Below are positions 46,702 to 56,097 of a DNA stretch of 64,000 nucleotides, in pieces (position 1 is the stretch's first letter; each line of letters starts with the position of its first letter). Source of the DNA: Methylosinus trichosporium OB3b. Lineage in GTDB: Bacteria > Pseudomonadota > Alphaproteobacteria > Rhizobiales > Beijerinckiaceae. The notes under the pieces are model-generated. The model did no database searches and was not told where the DNA came from. It worked only from the letters and a program-made list of their open reading frames with translations. The position numbers and the translations under genes were made by a program. The stretch spans positions 1,116,001 through 1,180,000 of the forward strand of contig NZ_CP023737.1 of NCBI RefSeq assembly GCF_002752655.1. The letters are read 5' to 3'.

Positions 46702-47105
46702 TTGGTCGACAAACGAACTGTCTTTCCGTTCAATGAAAAATCGCCTGATTCGATAGGCAGTTCGTAGCGCTTCGTTCCACTCTCTTTAATTGAAAATCCG
46801 CCAGAGCTTTGTTCCACTCTTCCTTTGTTTCCGCCACCGTGGGTGCTTAATTGTGAATTACAATTCGGACAAAGAAATCGCAGATTTTTGGGCCGATTGT
46901 CGCCGTTGACTCCATTTTTATGGTCTAGAACCATACGAATCTTTTTACCGTTCCAATCCTGAGAGCCAGAATGGAGCAGACAGCTTGAATTGTCGCAACG
47001 CTCGGGACCTTCCCCGTGGGCTAATCGCCAATCCAAGTATGCTTTTCGGACATTGCGTCTCTTGCCGAGGTAAACTAGCCGATTGGCGCGGGGTCGCTGA
47101 GCCAT
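46662..47105 (-). CDS. HNH endonuclease at the right edge, possible cargo
   Basis: A 147-aa protein with MVLDHKNGVNGDNRPKNLRFLCPNCNSQL, an HNH motif, and an additional Cys pair upstream (CDNSSC). It is convergent with terL and overlaps its end. Base composition is visibly more A/T-rich than the rest of the element, which suggests separate acquisition. It may be a homing-type nuclease or defence cargo. Confidence 0.85.
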   Translation of the reverse strand: MAQRPRANRLVYLGKRRNVRKAYLDWRLAHGEGPERCDNSSCLLHSGSQDWNGKKIRMVLDHKNGVNGDNRPKNLRFLCPNCNSQLSTHGGGNKGRVEQSSGGFSIKESGTKRYELPIESGDFSLNGKTVRLSTNQTHKNPSGRSVS

Positions 47106-47135
47106 CGATAGCTCTCCGAGGAGCGGTGAGTTTTT

Positions 47136-47261
<126 letters not shown>

Positions 47262-47414
47262 TCCGGCGCCGCCGGGGGCGGCGCTGCGAGTGACGCGGGT
47301 ATAATCGCTGATCGTCGTAGGCGCAAGCGGCCGTTTGTCTTTTCTCTCGATAACGGAGGGAGATGTCCCCAGCTTCCCCGGAGCCCCGGGCTTCGGCCGA
47401 AGCATGGCCCGTCT
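47262..47414. other. Spacer between tRNA-Val and the GST gene
   Basis: About 150 bp without a supported gene. It should hold the tRNA promoter on the minus strand. A G/C-rich stretch (about 47265-47285) adjoins the tRNA 5' end. Confidence 0.3.
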
Positions 47415-48068
47415 TTAGAACTCGACCTCCAGCTCCTCGATCTCCTCCTTCTCGAGCTGGGCGGCGGCGATCCATTCCTGCATCGCCGGCCAGGCGAGGA
47501 TGCGGTCGCAATAGGCCTGGCTCACATCGTCGAGCGGCACGTCATAGGTGCGGAAGCGCGTCGCCACCGGCGCATACATCGCGTCCGCGATGGAGATCTG
47601 GCCGAAGAGATAGGGGCCGCCATAGGCGCCGAGGCATTCGCGCCACAGCTGCGTCACCCGCGCAATGTCGCCCTGCGCCTTCGACCAGACTTTGAACTTC
47701 GGAAAATGCGCTTTCAAATTCATCGGCAGCGCCGAGCGCAGAGAGGTGAAGCCCGAATGAATCTCGCCGCAGATGGAGCGGCAATGGGCGCGGCGCATGC
47801 GGTCGGCGGGCAGCAGCCCCGCCGCCGGCGCGATCTCGTTCAGGAACTCACCGATCGCCAGAGTGTCCCAGATTTTGGCGCCGTCATAGGTGAGGCAGGG
47901 CACGAGGATCGAGGGCGACAACAGCAGAATCTCCGCCCGCGCCGCCACATCGTCGGGGCTGACGACGACCTCCTCGAAGTCGACGCCGGACAGCTTCATC
48001 ATCAGCCATCCTCGTAAGGACCATGACGAATAATTCTTGCTGCTGATCGTGAGCGTCGTCGCCGGCAT
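47415..48068 (-). CDS. Glutathione S-transferase family protein
   Basis: A 217-aa protein with an N-terminal thioredoxin fold (TTLTISSKNYSSWSLRGWLMMKLSGVDFEEV, SPSILVPCL with the cis-Pro region, DTLAIGEFL) and an all-helical C-terminal domain (FGQISIADAMYAPVATRF). It probably conjugates or reduces small electrophiles with glutathione. The substrate is unknown. ATG at 48068. Confidence 0.88.
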   Translation of the reverse strand: MPATTLTISSKNYSSWSLRGWLMMKLSGVDFEEVVVSPDDVAARAEILLLSPSILVPCLTYDGAKIWDTLAIGEFLNEIAPAAGLLPADRMRRAHCRSICGEIHSGFTSLRSALPMNLKAHFPKFKVWSKAQGDIARVTQLWRECLGAYGGPYLFGQISIADAMYAPVATRFRTYDVPLDDVSQAYCDRILAWPAMQEWIAAAQLEKEEIEELEVEF

Positions 48069-48187
48069 GGGTGGGGCGTCCTCCTGTTATGGACTCAGCA
48101 GCAAGGCGTGTGCCATGCTAGAGCCTTCGCATGGCATGGGGCTTGCTGAACTCGCCCCATCGGCAACGGAAGGTTTCGCTGAGCCGC

Positions 48188-49405
48188 ATGATGTATGACG
48201 CTTATCAGAGCTACGCCGACGTGAGCAATCGTCTCCGTCTGGCGGCGGCCAGCGGCGAACGACTGCTTCGCCTGTGGACCTCCACGCCTTATGCGTCGCC
48301 CGCGCGATGCTTCCAGGCCTATTGCGAGCTCGTCGCTCTGCTCGGCTTCACGCATAAGCGTCCGTGCTACGGCATAGATCGGATCGCCACGCATGACGGC
48401 GCCTTCGTCGATGTCGTCGAGGAGCCCGTCTATGCGACGCCCTTCGCCACGCTGCTGCGCTTCTCGCGCAAGGACGCCGAAAATCTCCCGCGCGTGCTGC
48501 TGGTCGCGCCGATGTCCGGGCATTTCGCGACGCTGCTGCGCGGCACCATCCGCACGCTGCTGCAGGACCACGACGTCTATGTGACCGATTGGATCAACAC
48601 GCGCGACATACCGCTCGCCGCAGGCGTGTTCGGCATGGACGAGTTCGTCCAGCATCTCATCGATTTCATCCGTTTTCTGGGGCAGCCCGCGCATGTCGTC
48701 GCCGTCTGTCAGCCGACGGTCGCCGCGCTCGCCGCCGTCGCGGCGATGGCCGAGGACAATGATCCGGCGCAGCCCGCGAGCCTCACGCTGATGGCGGGGC
48801 CGATCGACATCAGCGTCGCGCCCACCAAGGTCAATGAATTCGCCACGTCGAAGCCGATCGAATGGTTCCGCGACAATGTGATCGGCGTGGTGCCGCGCGG
48901 CCTTCCGGGCGCCGGACGCAAGGTCTATCCGGGCTTTCTGCAGATCGCCGGCTTCATGAGCATGAACGTCGACCGCCACGCCAACGCTTTCATGGACATG
49001 TTCCGCCATCGCGTCGAAGGCGAGCACGAGAAGGCCGACCGCATCCGCACTTTCTACGAGGAATATTTCGCCATCATGGATCTCGACGCGCGCTTCTATC
49101 TGGAGACGATCGAGACCGTGTTCCATAAGAATGCCCTTTCTGCAGGCAAGCTGCTTTTCAAAGGGCGCCCGGTGACGCCACGCGCGATCAAGAAGACGTT
49201 TCTGCTCACCGTCGAGGGCGAGAAGGACGATATTTGCGCCGTCGGCCAGACGCTCGCAGCGCAGGACCTCTGCAGCGGGCTGCGGCCCTATATGAAGTCA
49301 CATCATCTGCAGGCGGGCGTCGGCCATTATGGCGTGTTCAACGGCAAGCGCTGGGACAATCAGATCTATCCGGTGCTGCGCGACCATATCCAGAACAGCG
49401 TGTAG
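48188..49405 (+). CDS. phaZ: Intracellular polyhydroxyalkanoate depolymerase
   Basis: A 405-aa alpha/beta-hydrolase of the intracellular PHB depolymerase type. The lipase-box analogue is VAVCQPTVAA with a cysteine nucleophile at 174, and the C-terminal GVGHYGVFNGKRW gives the catalytic histidine. It degrades storage PHA granules to hydroxybutyrate. The start MMYDAY at 48188 fits the family; an in-frame ATG at 48131 would add 19 residues. Confidence 0.9.
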   Translation: MMYDAYQSYADVSNRLRLAAASGERLLRLWTSTPYASPARCFQAYCELVALLGFTHKRPCYGIDRIATHDGAFVDVVEEPVYATPFATLLRFSRKDAENLPRVLLVAPMSGHFATLLRGTIRTLLQDHDVYVTDWINTRDIPLAAGVFGMDEFVQHLIDFIRFLGQPAHVVAVCQPTVAALAAVAAMAEDNDPAQPASLTLMAGPIDISVAPTKVNEFATSKPIEWFRDNVIGVVPRGLPGAGRKVYPGFLQIAGFMSMNVDRHANAFMDMFRHRVEGEHEKADRIRTFYEEYFAIMDLDARFYLETIETVFHKNALSAGKLLFKGRPVTPRAIKKTFLLTVEGEKDDICAVGQTLAAQDLCSGLRPYMKSHHLQAGVGHYGVFNGKRWDNQIYPVLRDHIQNSV

Positions 49406-49749
49406 CGCTGCGGCGTCGCATGCTCTCACGAGCCACGGACTCCGGGCCGTCATTGCGAGCGAAGCGAAGCAATCTAGAGCCGTGGGGCGCAGCTAAATCG
49501 GGTGACGGACTAAATCCCCGACCCTCGTCCTGAGGAGCCCGCGAAGCGGGCGTCTCGAAGGACGGCAACGGGGAGAAACCTCAAGATTTCGCCCCACGGC
49601 CGCCCTTCGAGACGCCGCCTGCGGCGGCTCCTCAGGACGAGGATCGGGTTCTTATCCTTCACCCCGATTTCCCTCCTTGCCGCGGGGCGGCTTTTTGGAA
49701 TGCTTCATCGCTTCGCTCCTGGCAATGACGGCTGCGCTCGGCGGAACAG
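49406..49749. repeat. Composite of two palindromic repeat families (A and C)
   Basis: No gene. A left half of family A (49449-49492) and a right half (49701-49730) bracket an inverted pair of another repeat (49522-49564 and 49600-49642, core GTCCTGAGGAGCC). The order suggests the second family entered a family A copy. The C pair matches a well-known alphaproteobacterial intergenic palindrome type. Confidence 0.75.
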
Positions 49750-51531
49750 CTATTTGCTCGGGCAGGCGATCTCTTCGATCTTGTTCGGGGACTGGCCGGG
49801 CTTGATCACGAGAAGCGGCGGCAGGCCTTCGCGAACGCATACCTCGTTGCCGACGAGCGTGTTGCCGCCGGCCATGTGCAGAGCGATCCCCGCATTGGAG
49901 ACGCTGCTGATCTCATTATTCTCGACGGTCACGCCGGAGGTTCCGCGGTCCAGATAAATTCCGAAGCCGCCATAGCGGCGCGCGACGACATCATCGATGA
50001 CGTTATGGCGAATCGTGCTGCCCTCGAGATCGGACAGCGTATAGATGCCGCCGAGATCGGACATCGCGCCCATGCCGATCTCGCTGATCCGGTTATGCTC
50101 GATCACATTGTGGCGCGTTCTGTGGCGCCCGCCCCAGATCCATCCGAGCGATATGCCCGTATAGCGAAATCGACGAATGTCGTTCTCGACGATCTTGTTG
50201 CGGTCGGCGTCGCCGATCCAGACCGCCGCGGCGCCCGGCCAAATCTTCCCGCCGTCGCTCATGACGTTGTTCTTCAGGGTGACGCCGCAGGTTTCCGGAT
50301 CATCCTTAGCGGCGACGACCGGCGTGTAGGCGTCGGAAGCGTCGCCGATGATGACGGCTCCGCCGCCGAGATCGGTCATGCGGCTGTTGGTCACGACAGG
50401 ACAATGGGCGGCGCGAGCGAAGCTCATCGCCAGGCTCGCGACGCCGAAGACGTCGATGTGATCGAAACTGATGCGAGACGCGTCCTCGACCGCGATCGCT
50501 GCAGCGAATTTCACGCTGACGCCCGCTTGCGCGGGCGTCCGGTCGATGTTGCGAACGAGGTCGCCGGTGTGAGCGAAGCCGATCGCATCGATCACGACGT
50601 CATGCGCTCCGTCGCCGATCTCGAGCAATTGCGGCGTGCAGGGCAGCACGGCGCGAAGCCGGCCGGCCGCGCGCTCGCTCTCCTCGCTCGATGTCGGACG
50701 ATAATCGATCTTCGTTCCCGACTGGGCCCATTCGCCCGGCTCCAGCGCGTCGCGATCGATGTTCTCGAAGTAATAATCCTCGCCTTTGCCGAAGCGCGCC
50801 CAGACGTCGGTATGGCTGGTGACGCCGTCCACCGTCAGGATGCGGTTCTTCGCATCGATGTGAAAAACAGGAAAGCGCGACGCCGACCAATAATGAAAGG
50901 CGACAACCTCCGAGCCGGCGTCGAATGTGTAGCGGCTCGCGTCGAATTCAGGCGCATAGGAAAATTTATCGCGCGGCGCACCCGTCTCCAAGCCGCGGGC
51001 GACCTCGGCCTCCACGCGCAGAAATCCCTGCTTCGGCGTCCGCGACCGCATCCGGCGCTCGTCGTTCACGAACAGCGAGCGTTGGACTTCGAGCGGACAC
51101 GCCCCGGCGACGTCCCAGCGCCAGAAGCCGCGCCGTGTGACCCGAGGCGGAGGAAGGGCGACGCCGCCGCTGAAGACCGCGCCGGACGCGGCCGCGATGA
51201 GAATAGTCGAGGCCCCCGCATCGCCGGAGGTCTCGGCGTCCAACATCAAGGGGGATCGCAGCGGATAGGCGCCCGGCGCGAAGCGGAGGCAGACGGCGCC
51301 CTCGGCGGCCCCGGATCGCCGCAGCGCGCGCAGCAGTTCGATTGCGCGAGCGGGAGTTCGAACGGCTGCGGCGCCGCTGTCGCCCGAGGCGAGATCGCTG
51401 CCCTCGGGCGAGACGAATATGGAGCGACATCGCGCTGCAGCAGCCGGCGCCGAGGCGCTGCTCGGCTCCGCTGTCGCGACGAGCCATAGCGCAAGGAGCG
51501 AAGCGACGCAGCGACAAAGGGGCCGCCCCAT
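49750..51531 (-). CDS. Exported right-handed parallel beta-helix protein
   Basis: A protein of about 593 aa if started at ATG 51531. The signal-like segment is VASLLALWLVATAEPSSASA. The C-terminal half shows pectate-lyase-like repeats (VTLKNNVMSDGG, NKIVENDIRRFRYTG, NVIEHNRISEIG, VTVENNEISSVSNAG), typical of right-handed beta-helices of polysaccharide enzymes. Catalytic residues were not assigned. The frame is open to 51861 and the start is uncertain; a palindromic repeat covers the first codons. M at 51588 is an alternative. Confidence 0.8.
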   Translation of the reverse strand: MGRPLCRCVASLLALWLVATAEPSSASAPAAAARCRSIFVSPEGSDLASGDSGAAAVRTPARAIELLRALRRSGAAEGAVCLRFAPGAYPLRSPLMLDAETSGDAGASTILIAAASGAVFSGGVALPPPRVTRRGFWRWDVAGACPLEVQRSLFVNDERRMRSRTPKQGFLRVEAEVARGLETGAPRDKFSYAPEFDASRYTFDAGSEVVAFHYWSASRFPVFHIDAKNRILTVDGVTSHTDVWARFGKGEDYYFENIDRDALEPGEWAQSGTKIDYRPTSSEESERAAGRLRAVLPCTPQLLEIGDGAHDVVIDAIGFAHTGDLVRNIDRTPAQAGVSVKFAAAIAVEDASRISFDHIDVFGVASLAMSFARAAHCPVVTNSRMTDLGGGAVIIGDASDAYTPVVAAKDDPETCGVTLKNNVMSDGGKIWPGAAAVWIGDADRNKIVENDIRRFRYTGISLGWIWGGRHRTRHNVIEHNRISEIGMGAMSDLGGIYTLSDLEGSTIRHNVIDDVVARRYGGFGIYLDRGTSGVTVENNEISSVSNAGIALHMAGGNTLVGNEVCVREGLPPLLVIKPGQSPNKIEEIACPSK

Positions 51532-51565
51532 GGCTCTGGATTGCTTCGCTGCGTGCGCAATGACG
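51484..51565. repeat. Palindromic repeat, family A, overlapping a gene start
   Basis: A family A copy in the reverse orientation. It contains the ATG at 51531 and part of the hydrophobic signal segment of the beta-helix gene (minus strand), so the repeat has supplied coding sequence if that start is right. Confidence 0.7.
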
Positions 51566-51861
51566 GACCAGCTTCCGTTGGTTCGCATCGAAATACCTGT
51601 TCTCGAAGCATTTTTGATGATGTGACGCGGTCGCGCGAGCTCGCCGGCTGCGCCCGCCGCAGTAGGGAGCCGCCTCGGCGCGCAGACAAGTCCGGCATTC
51701 TCCGCATGGTTCTGGGGCCGGCTGCTCCGGCGCGGCGTCGTGAGAAGTAACGCGCCGCACGCACAATAAACGCGAGCGCGCGCCCCTCGAACATCTCTCG
51801 CATCGCCTCGTAGAAGCCAGCCGAGACTTGAATAGGCGTCACGAAAAAATCGGAGAGCCAC

Positions 51862-52241
51862 GGCCAGCTGAAGTCACGGCGCGGCATCGGCCAGTCCTAT
51901 CCTCGGAGCACGCCGGAGAAGCACGAACGCATCCGATGGGTAAAACGCTCCATCGGCTCGCGCGTCCGGCTGCAAGCGCCACAAAACGTTTCGCTCCATC
52001 GAAATTTTCAATCGGGTCACGATGAAATTATGGCAATGCGAAGAGTCGCCGAAGGCGATTTTTTCTAATGAAATCTTAAGGATGCACGCGCACGCTCAGG
52101 GTGCGACGAAATATCCCTTGATGGGTTTTGTGCGTCGCAATATATTCAAGTCGACCGAGGCGAGAGCAACAGTCGCTCCCACCTGCTCCAACGACGAGCC
52201 TTGCGAGCCATCGAGGGTGTCGAAGGCGGATGAGGTATATC
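51862..52241. other. Intergenic region with a terminator-like hairpin
   Basis: About 380 bp between the beta-helix frame and the small membrane protein. It is less G/C-rich than its flanks around 52020-52140. It holds the hairpin at 52046-52064 and no convincing gene; a small RNA ending there is possible. Confidence 0.35.
52046..52064 (+). terminator. Small hairpin with T-run
   Basis: TCGCC-GAA-GGCGA followed by TTTTTT resembles an intrinsic terminator on the plus strand. No annotated plus-strand gene ends before it, so it would belong to an unseen short transcript. Confidence 0.45.
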
Positions 52242-52523
52242 ATGGAATCGATCAGCAACTGGTTTCAGGACTGGTCCGACGCCTGCATTTACGCAAAGGA
52301 ATGCACGCCTGATCTCTCCTTCCTCCCCGGAGAACCTTTCACCGCGCTCGCGAGCATCGCAGCGGTCTGCTTCTTCATCTGGTGGCGCAACGAGAAGGCG
52401 CTGAGCGCGAGCGGACTCGTGACGAGCGTCGCCGCCGAGTCCTCCTCGCCCTACGCCGATCTTTCCGCGGCGCTCGATCATGCGCGCGCGCTGGTTTCTG
52501 CGCCCGAGAAAAAGGCGGCCTGA
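52242..52523 (+). CDS. Small single-pass membrane protein
   Basis: A 93-aa protein with a short N-terminal part ([21 protein letters not shown]), one membrane helix (about 31-48, [14 protein letters not shown]) and an Ala-rich cytoplasmic or periplasmic tail. ATG 52242 has GAGG 6 nt upstream; ATG 52230 is an alternative. Followed by a strong terminator, so it is a single-gene unit. Function unknown. Confidence 0.65.
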   Translation: MESISNWFQDWSDACIYAKECTPDLSFLPGEPFTALASIAAVCFFIWWRNEKALSASGLVTSVAAESSSPYADLSAALDHARALVSAPEKKAA

Positions 52524-52537
52524 ACGCCGGCGGACCG

Positions 52538-52585
52538 AGCGGCCGGACGCCCCGTCGACGACGGGCGTCCGGCCGCTGTTTTTTC
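52538..52585 (+). terminator. Strong intrinsic terminator
   Basis: A 15-bp perfect stem (52538-52552 with 52563-52577), a 10-nt loop, and TTTTTT at 52579-52584. It ends the small membrane protein transcript and separates it from mtnA. Confidence 0.85.
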
Positions 52586-52671
52586 GGCTGTGCTTTTTTC
52601 GGCTGCTGGCGCGTCGACTCCGGATCGCTTTCGCGATAGGCCTCGAGCAGAACCGCGAGCGACGAATCTCG

Positions 52672-53760
52672 ATGCGCATCCAATCCCGCCATTACCGCAC
52701 GATCTGGCCCCACGCCGACGGAACCGTCGAGGCGATCGACCAGACGCTGCTTCCGCATCGCTTCGAGACGCGCCGGCTCGCCGCGCTCGACGACGCCGTA
52801 GCGGCGATCGCCACAATGGTGGTGCGCGGCGCCCCGCTGATCGGCGTGACCGGAGCCTATGGTCTGGCGCTCGCCGCCGCGGCCGATCCCGCCGATAGCG
52901 CCATCGAGGAGGCGCACGCCCGGCTCGCCGCGGCGCGGCCCACCGCCGTCAATCTGCGCTGGGCGCTCGATCGGCTGCGCGCGCTGCTGCTCGCCGCCCC
53001 GCCGTTGGAACGGCGCGCGCTCGCTTTCGGCGAAGCCGCCGCCATCGCCGATGAGGACGCGCTCGCCTGCGAGGCGATCGGCGATCAGGGCGCGGCGCTG
53101 ATCTGCGCCGCCGCCGCCGAGCATCCGGGCCGCCCGGTCAACATTCTCACCCATTGCAACGCCGGCTGGCTCTGCGCGGTCGATTGGGGCACGGCGCTCG
53201 CGCCCATCTACAAGGCGGCGCGCGACGGCGTTCCCCTGCATGTGTGGGTCGACGAGACCCGCCCGCGCAACCAGGGCGCGAGCCTCACCGCCTTCGAGCT
53301 CGGAGGCGAAGGCGTGCCGCATACGGTGATCGCCGACAATGCCGGCGGCCATCTGATGCAGCACGGCCTCGTCGATCTCGTCATCGTCGGCAGCGACCGC
53401 ACGACGCGGCGCGGCGACGTCTGCAACAAGATCGGCACCTATCTGAAGGCGCTCGCCGCCCATGACAATGGCGTGCCCTTCTATGTCGCTCTGCCGAGCT
53501 CCACCATCGACTGGACCATGCGCGACGGCGTCGCCGAGATCCCGATCGAGGAGCGCGACCCGAGCGAGGTCACCCATATCAGCGGCCGCGCCGCCGATGG
53601 CGCGACGACGCGCGTGCAGCTGACGCCCGACGGCTCGCCGGCGCGCAATTGGGGCTTCGACGTGACGCCGGCGCGGCTCGTCGGCGCGCTGATCACCGAG
53701 CGCGGCGTCTGCGCGGCGAGCGAGGCAGGCCTGCGACAATTATTTCCCGATCTCGCCTGA
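52672..53760 (+). CDS. mtnA: S-methyl-5-thioribose-1-phosphate isomerase
   Basis: A 362-aa enzyme of the methionine salvage pathway that converts methylthioribose 1-phosphate to the ribulose form. [22 protein letters not shown] (the catalytic-region Cys) and [17 protein letters not shown] (catalytic Asp) are intact. The start at 52672 is preferred over the long basic extension to 52480, which overlaps the terminator. No other salvage gene is adjacent. Confidence 0.95.
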   Translation: MRIQSRHYRTIWPHADGTVEAIDQTLLPHRFETRRLAALDDAVAAIATMVVRGAPLIGVTGAYGLALAAAADPADSAIEEAHARLAAARPTAVNLRWALDRLRALLLAAPPLERRALAFGEAAAIADEDALACEAIGDQGAALICAAAAEHPGRPVNILTHCNAGWLCAVDWGTALAPIYKAARDGVPLHVWVDETRPRNQGASLTAFELGGEGVPHTVIADNAGGHLMQHGLVDLVIVGSDRTTRRGDVCNKIGTYLKALAAHDNGVPFYVALPSSTIDWTMRDGVAEIPIEERDPSEVTHISGRAADGATTRVQLTPDGSPARNWGFDVTPARLVGALITERGVCAASEAGLRQLFPDLA

Positions 53761-53858
53761 AGCGCGCGCCTCGGACAAGCCTTCGCGATTATCTCCTTTG
53801 ACGCGCGACCCGCCGCATTCATCCACGCCCGCCGGCTCGGACGCGCTTCGGAGGGCCC

Positions 53859-55088
53859 ATGCCGCAAAAAATAGAGGCTACCTGCGTTGTCGTCGGCGGC
53901 GGACCCGCCGGGCTGATGACCGGCTTCCTGCTCGCCCGCGCCGGCGTCGACACGGTCGTCATCGAGAAGCACGCGGATTTCCTGCGCGACTTCCGCGGCG
54001 ACACCATTCACCCTTCCACGCTCGAGGTGATGCACGAGCTCGGCCTGCTCGAGCGCTTTCTGCTGCTGCCGCATCGCAAGGCCCGTCAGATCGCCGCCTG
54101 GATCGGCGACCGCAAGATCGTGATGGCGGATTTCACCCATCTGCCGACGCAATGCGGCTTCATCGCCTTCATGCCGCAATGGGACTTCCTCGACTTCATC
54201 GCCGGCGAGGCGACGAAGCTGCCGAATTTCCGGCTGCTGATGTCCACCGCGGCGGAAGCGCCGCTCGAGACGGACGGCCGCGTCGCCGGCGTTCGCGCCC
54301 GCGGACCGGAGGGCGAGATCGAGATCGCCGCGCGCCTCGTCGTCGCGGCGGATGGGCGCACCTCGGTGATGCGCACGGCCGCCGGCCTGGAGATCGAGCA
54401 ATATGGCGCGCCGATGGACGTGCTGTGGTTCAGGCTGCGGCGCGAGCCGGAGGACCCGCAGGAGACCTTCGGCCGCATCGCCCCGGGCCGCATGATGGTG
54501 ATGATCGAGCGCGGCGCCTTTTGGCAATGCGGCTATGTGATCCCGAAGGGCGGCGCGGCCGAGCTGCGCGGCCGGCCGATCGAGGCGTTCCGCGACGAGG
54601 TCGCCGCCACCGTGCCCTTCGTGGCGGGGCGGCTCGACGAGATCTCCGGCTGGGAGAAGGTCAATCTGCTCACCGTGCAGGTGGATCGGCTGAAGCGTTG
54701 GAGCCGGCCGGGCCTCCTCTGCATCGGCGACGCCGCCCATGCGATGTCGCCGGTCGGCGGCGTCGGCGTCAATCTCGCCATTCAGGACGCGGTGGCGACG
54801 GCCAATCTCCTCGCCGGCCCGCTGCGCGCGGGAACGCTTCGCGACGCCGATCTCGCGGCCGTGCAGAAGCGCCGTGAATTTCCGGCGCGGGTGACGCAGC
54901 GCATTCAGCGAATCATCCAGGACCGCGTCATTCGCAATGTTCTCGCCGCCGACGCGCCGATCGAGCCGCCGCTGCCTTTGCGGCTATTCGACCGCTTCCC
55001 CTTCCTGCGGCGCCTGCCGGCGCGGCTCATCGGCCTCGGCGTCAGGCCGGAGCATGTCGCCGGCGCGGTCAGTTCATCGCGCGAATGA
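53859..55088 (+). CDS. FAD-dependent monooxygenase
   Basis: A 409-aa flavoprotein of the PHBH/UbiH-like group. VVVGGGPAGLMTGFLLARAG with the E at its strand end binds FAD, VVAADGRTSVMR is the DG motif, and LLCIGDAAHAMSPVGGVGVNLAIQDA is the GD motif. It hydroxylates an unknown substrate with NAD(P)H and O2. The C-terminal 20 bp overlap the convergent beta-propeller gene. Confidence 0.9.
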   Translation: MPQKIEATCVVVGGGPAGLMTGFLLARAGVDTVVIEKHADFLRDFRGDTIHPSTLEVMHELGLLERFLLLPHRKARQIAAWIGDRKIVMADFTHLPTQCGFIAFMPQWDFLDFIAGEATKLPNFRLLMSTAAEAPLETDGRVAGVRARGPEGEIEIAARLVVAADGRTSVMRTAAGLEIEQYGAPMDVLWFRLRREPEDPQETFGRIAPGRMMVMIERGAFWQCGYVIPKGGAAELRGRPIEAFRDEVAATVPFVAGRLDEISGWEKVNLLTVQVDRLKRWSRPGLLCIGDAAHAMSPVGGVGVNLAIQDAVATANLLAGPLRAGTLRDADLAAVQKRREFPARVTQRIQRIIQDRVIRNVLAADAPIEPPLPLRLFDRFPFLRRLPARLIGLGVRPEHVAGAVSSSRE

Positions 55089-56097
55089 AGGCGCCGAAGG
55101 CGCGCGGGCCGTCGCCGGTCTTGGCCTTGCCGGTCACGGTCAGGCTATCGGCGGCGATCGACCAGAACTCATTGGTGAACCAATTGGCGACATAGACGGT
55201 CTTGCCGTCGCGGCTGGCGCCGATCCCTTCGGGATATTCGCCGACCTTCACCTCGCCGACCGGCGCGAGCGTCGTAAGATCGAAGACGCTCACCGCCTCG
55301 GCATATTGATCGGTGACGAAGCCGCGCCCCTGCGCCAGCGCGACGCAATAGGGGCGCTTGCCGACCTTCACCGTCGCGGCGACGCGCCGCGCGGCGATGT
55401 CGATGACGCTCACATCGTCCGATTCGACATTGGCCGTATAGGCGCGCGCGCCGGCGGCGTCGATGGTGACGCCGAAGGGATGGCGGCCGACCTCGATCTC
55501 GCCGATCTTGCGAAACGACGCCGCATCGACGAAGGCGATGCGATCGGCGTCGCGGATGGAGACGAGGATCAGCCGCCCGTCCGGCGTCACCGCGACGCCC
55601 GAGGGCGTGACGCCGACCTGCGCCGTCGCGACCACCGCGCCCGCCTCCGGATCGACCGCGAACAGGCGGCCCTCATACATGTCGGCGACGTAGACGCGGC
55701 CGCCGTCCGGCGCGACGGCGAGGCCGAGCGGCCCGCCCTCGAGGGCGATGCGCCGCAGCGCGCGCCGCTCGCGGGCGTCGATCACCGTGAGATATTTGCC
55801 TTCCGGGCTCGTCACATAGGCGCGGGCGCCGTCCGCCGAGACGGCGACGCCGGCCGGCTTGCCGCCGATGGCGAGCGTGGCCGCGGGACGCATCGTCGCG
55901 AGATCGACGATGGTCACATCGCCGCTGCCCTGATTGGTGACGAAGGCCTCGTCGGCCGCGGCCGGCGAGCACAGGGCCAGGGCGAGAGCGGCGGCTCGCG
56001 CCGCCGACCCGCGCCAGGACCGCGAGCCTTCAGGCTCGCATCCACGGCGGCGAGCCTGAAGGCTCGCGGTCCAAGGGCTCGCCAGCCGAGCGATCAC
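55069..56097 (-). CDS. Exported YVTN-type beta-propeller protein
   Basis: A 342-aa protein with about six to seven repeated blades (VTNQGSGDVTIVDLATMRPAATLAIGGKPAGVAVSADGARAYVTSPEGKYLTVID, and so on). Residues 33-50 form a signal-like segment (AARAAALALALCSPAAA). The start is GTG at 56097, which overlaps the SRPBCC stop (GTGA). Residues about 9-27 are encoded by a palindromic repeat. Such propellers often serve as lactonase-like or binding scaffolds. Confidence 0.85.
   Translation of the reverse strand: MIARLASPWTASLQARRRGCEPEGSRSWRGSAARAAALALALCSPAAADEAFVTNQGSGDVTIVDLATMRPAATLAIGGKPAGVAVSADGARAYVTSPEGKYLTVIDARERRALRRIALEGGPLGLAVAPDGGRVYVADMYEGRLFAVDPEAGAVVATAQVGVTPSGVAVTPDGRLILVSIRDADRIAFVDAASFRKIGEIEVGRHPFGVTIDAAGARAYTANVESDDVSVIDIAARRVAATVKVGKRPYCVALAQGRGFVTDQYAEAVSVFDLTTLAPVGEVKVGEYPEGIGASRDGKTVYVANWFTNEFWSIAADSLTVTGKAKTGDGPRAFGAFIRAMN
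56017..56072. repeat. Palindromic repeat, family B, inverted pair
   Basis: Two perfect 23-bp inverted copies (56017-56039 and 56050-56072) with core GCGAGCCTTCAGGCTCGC, each itself palindromic. They lie inside the 5' coding part of the beta-propeller gene. Other copies are at 12250-12307 and 63858-63880. Confidence 0.85.
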
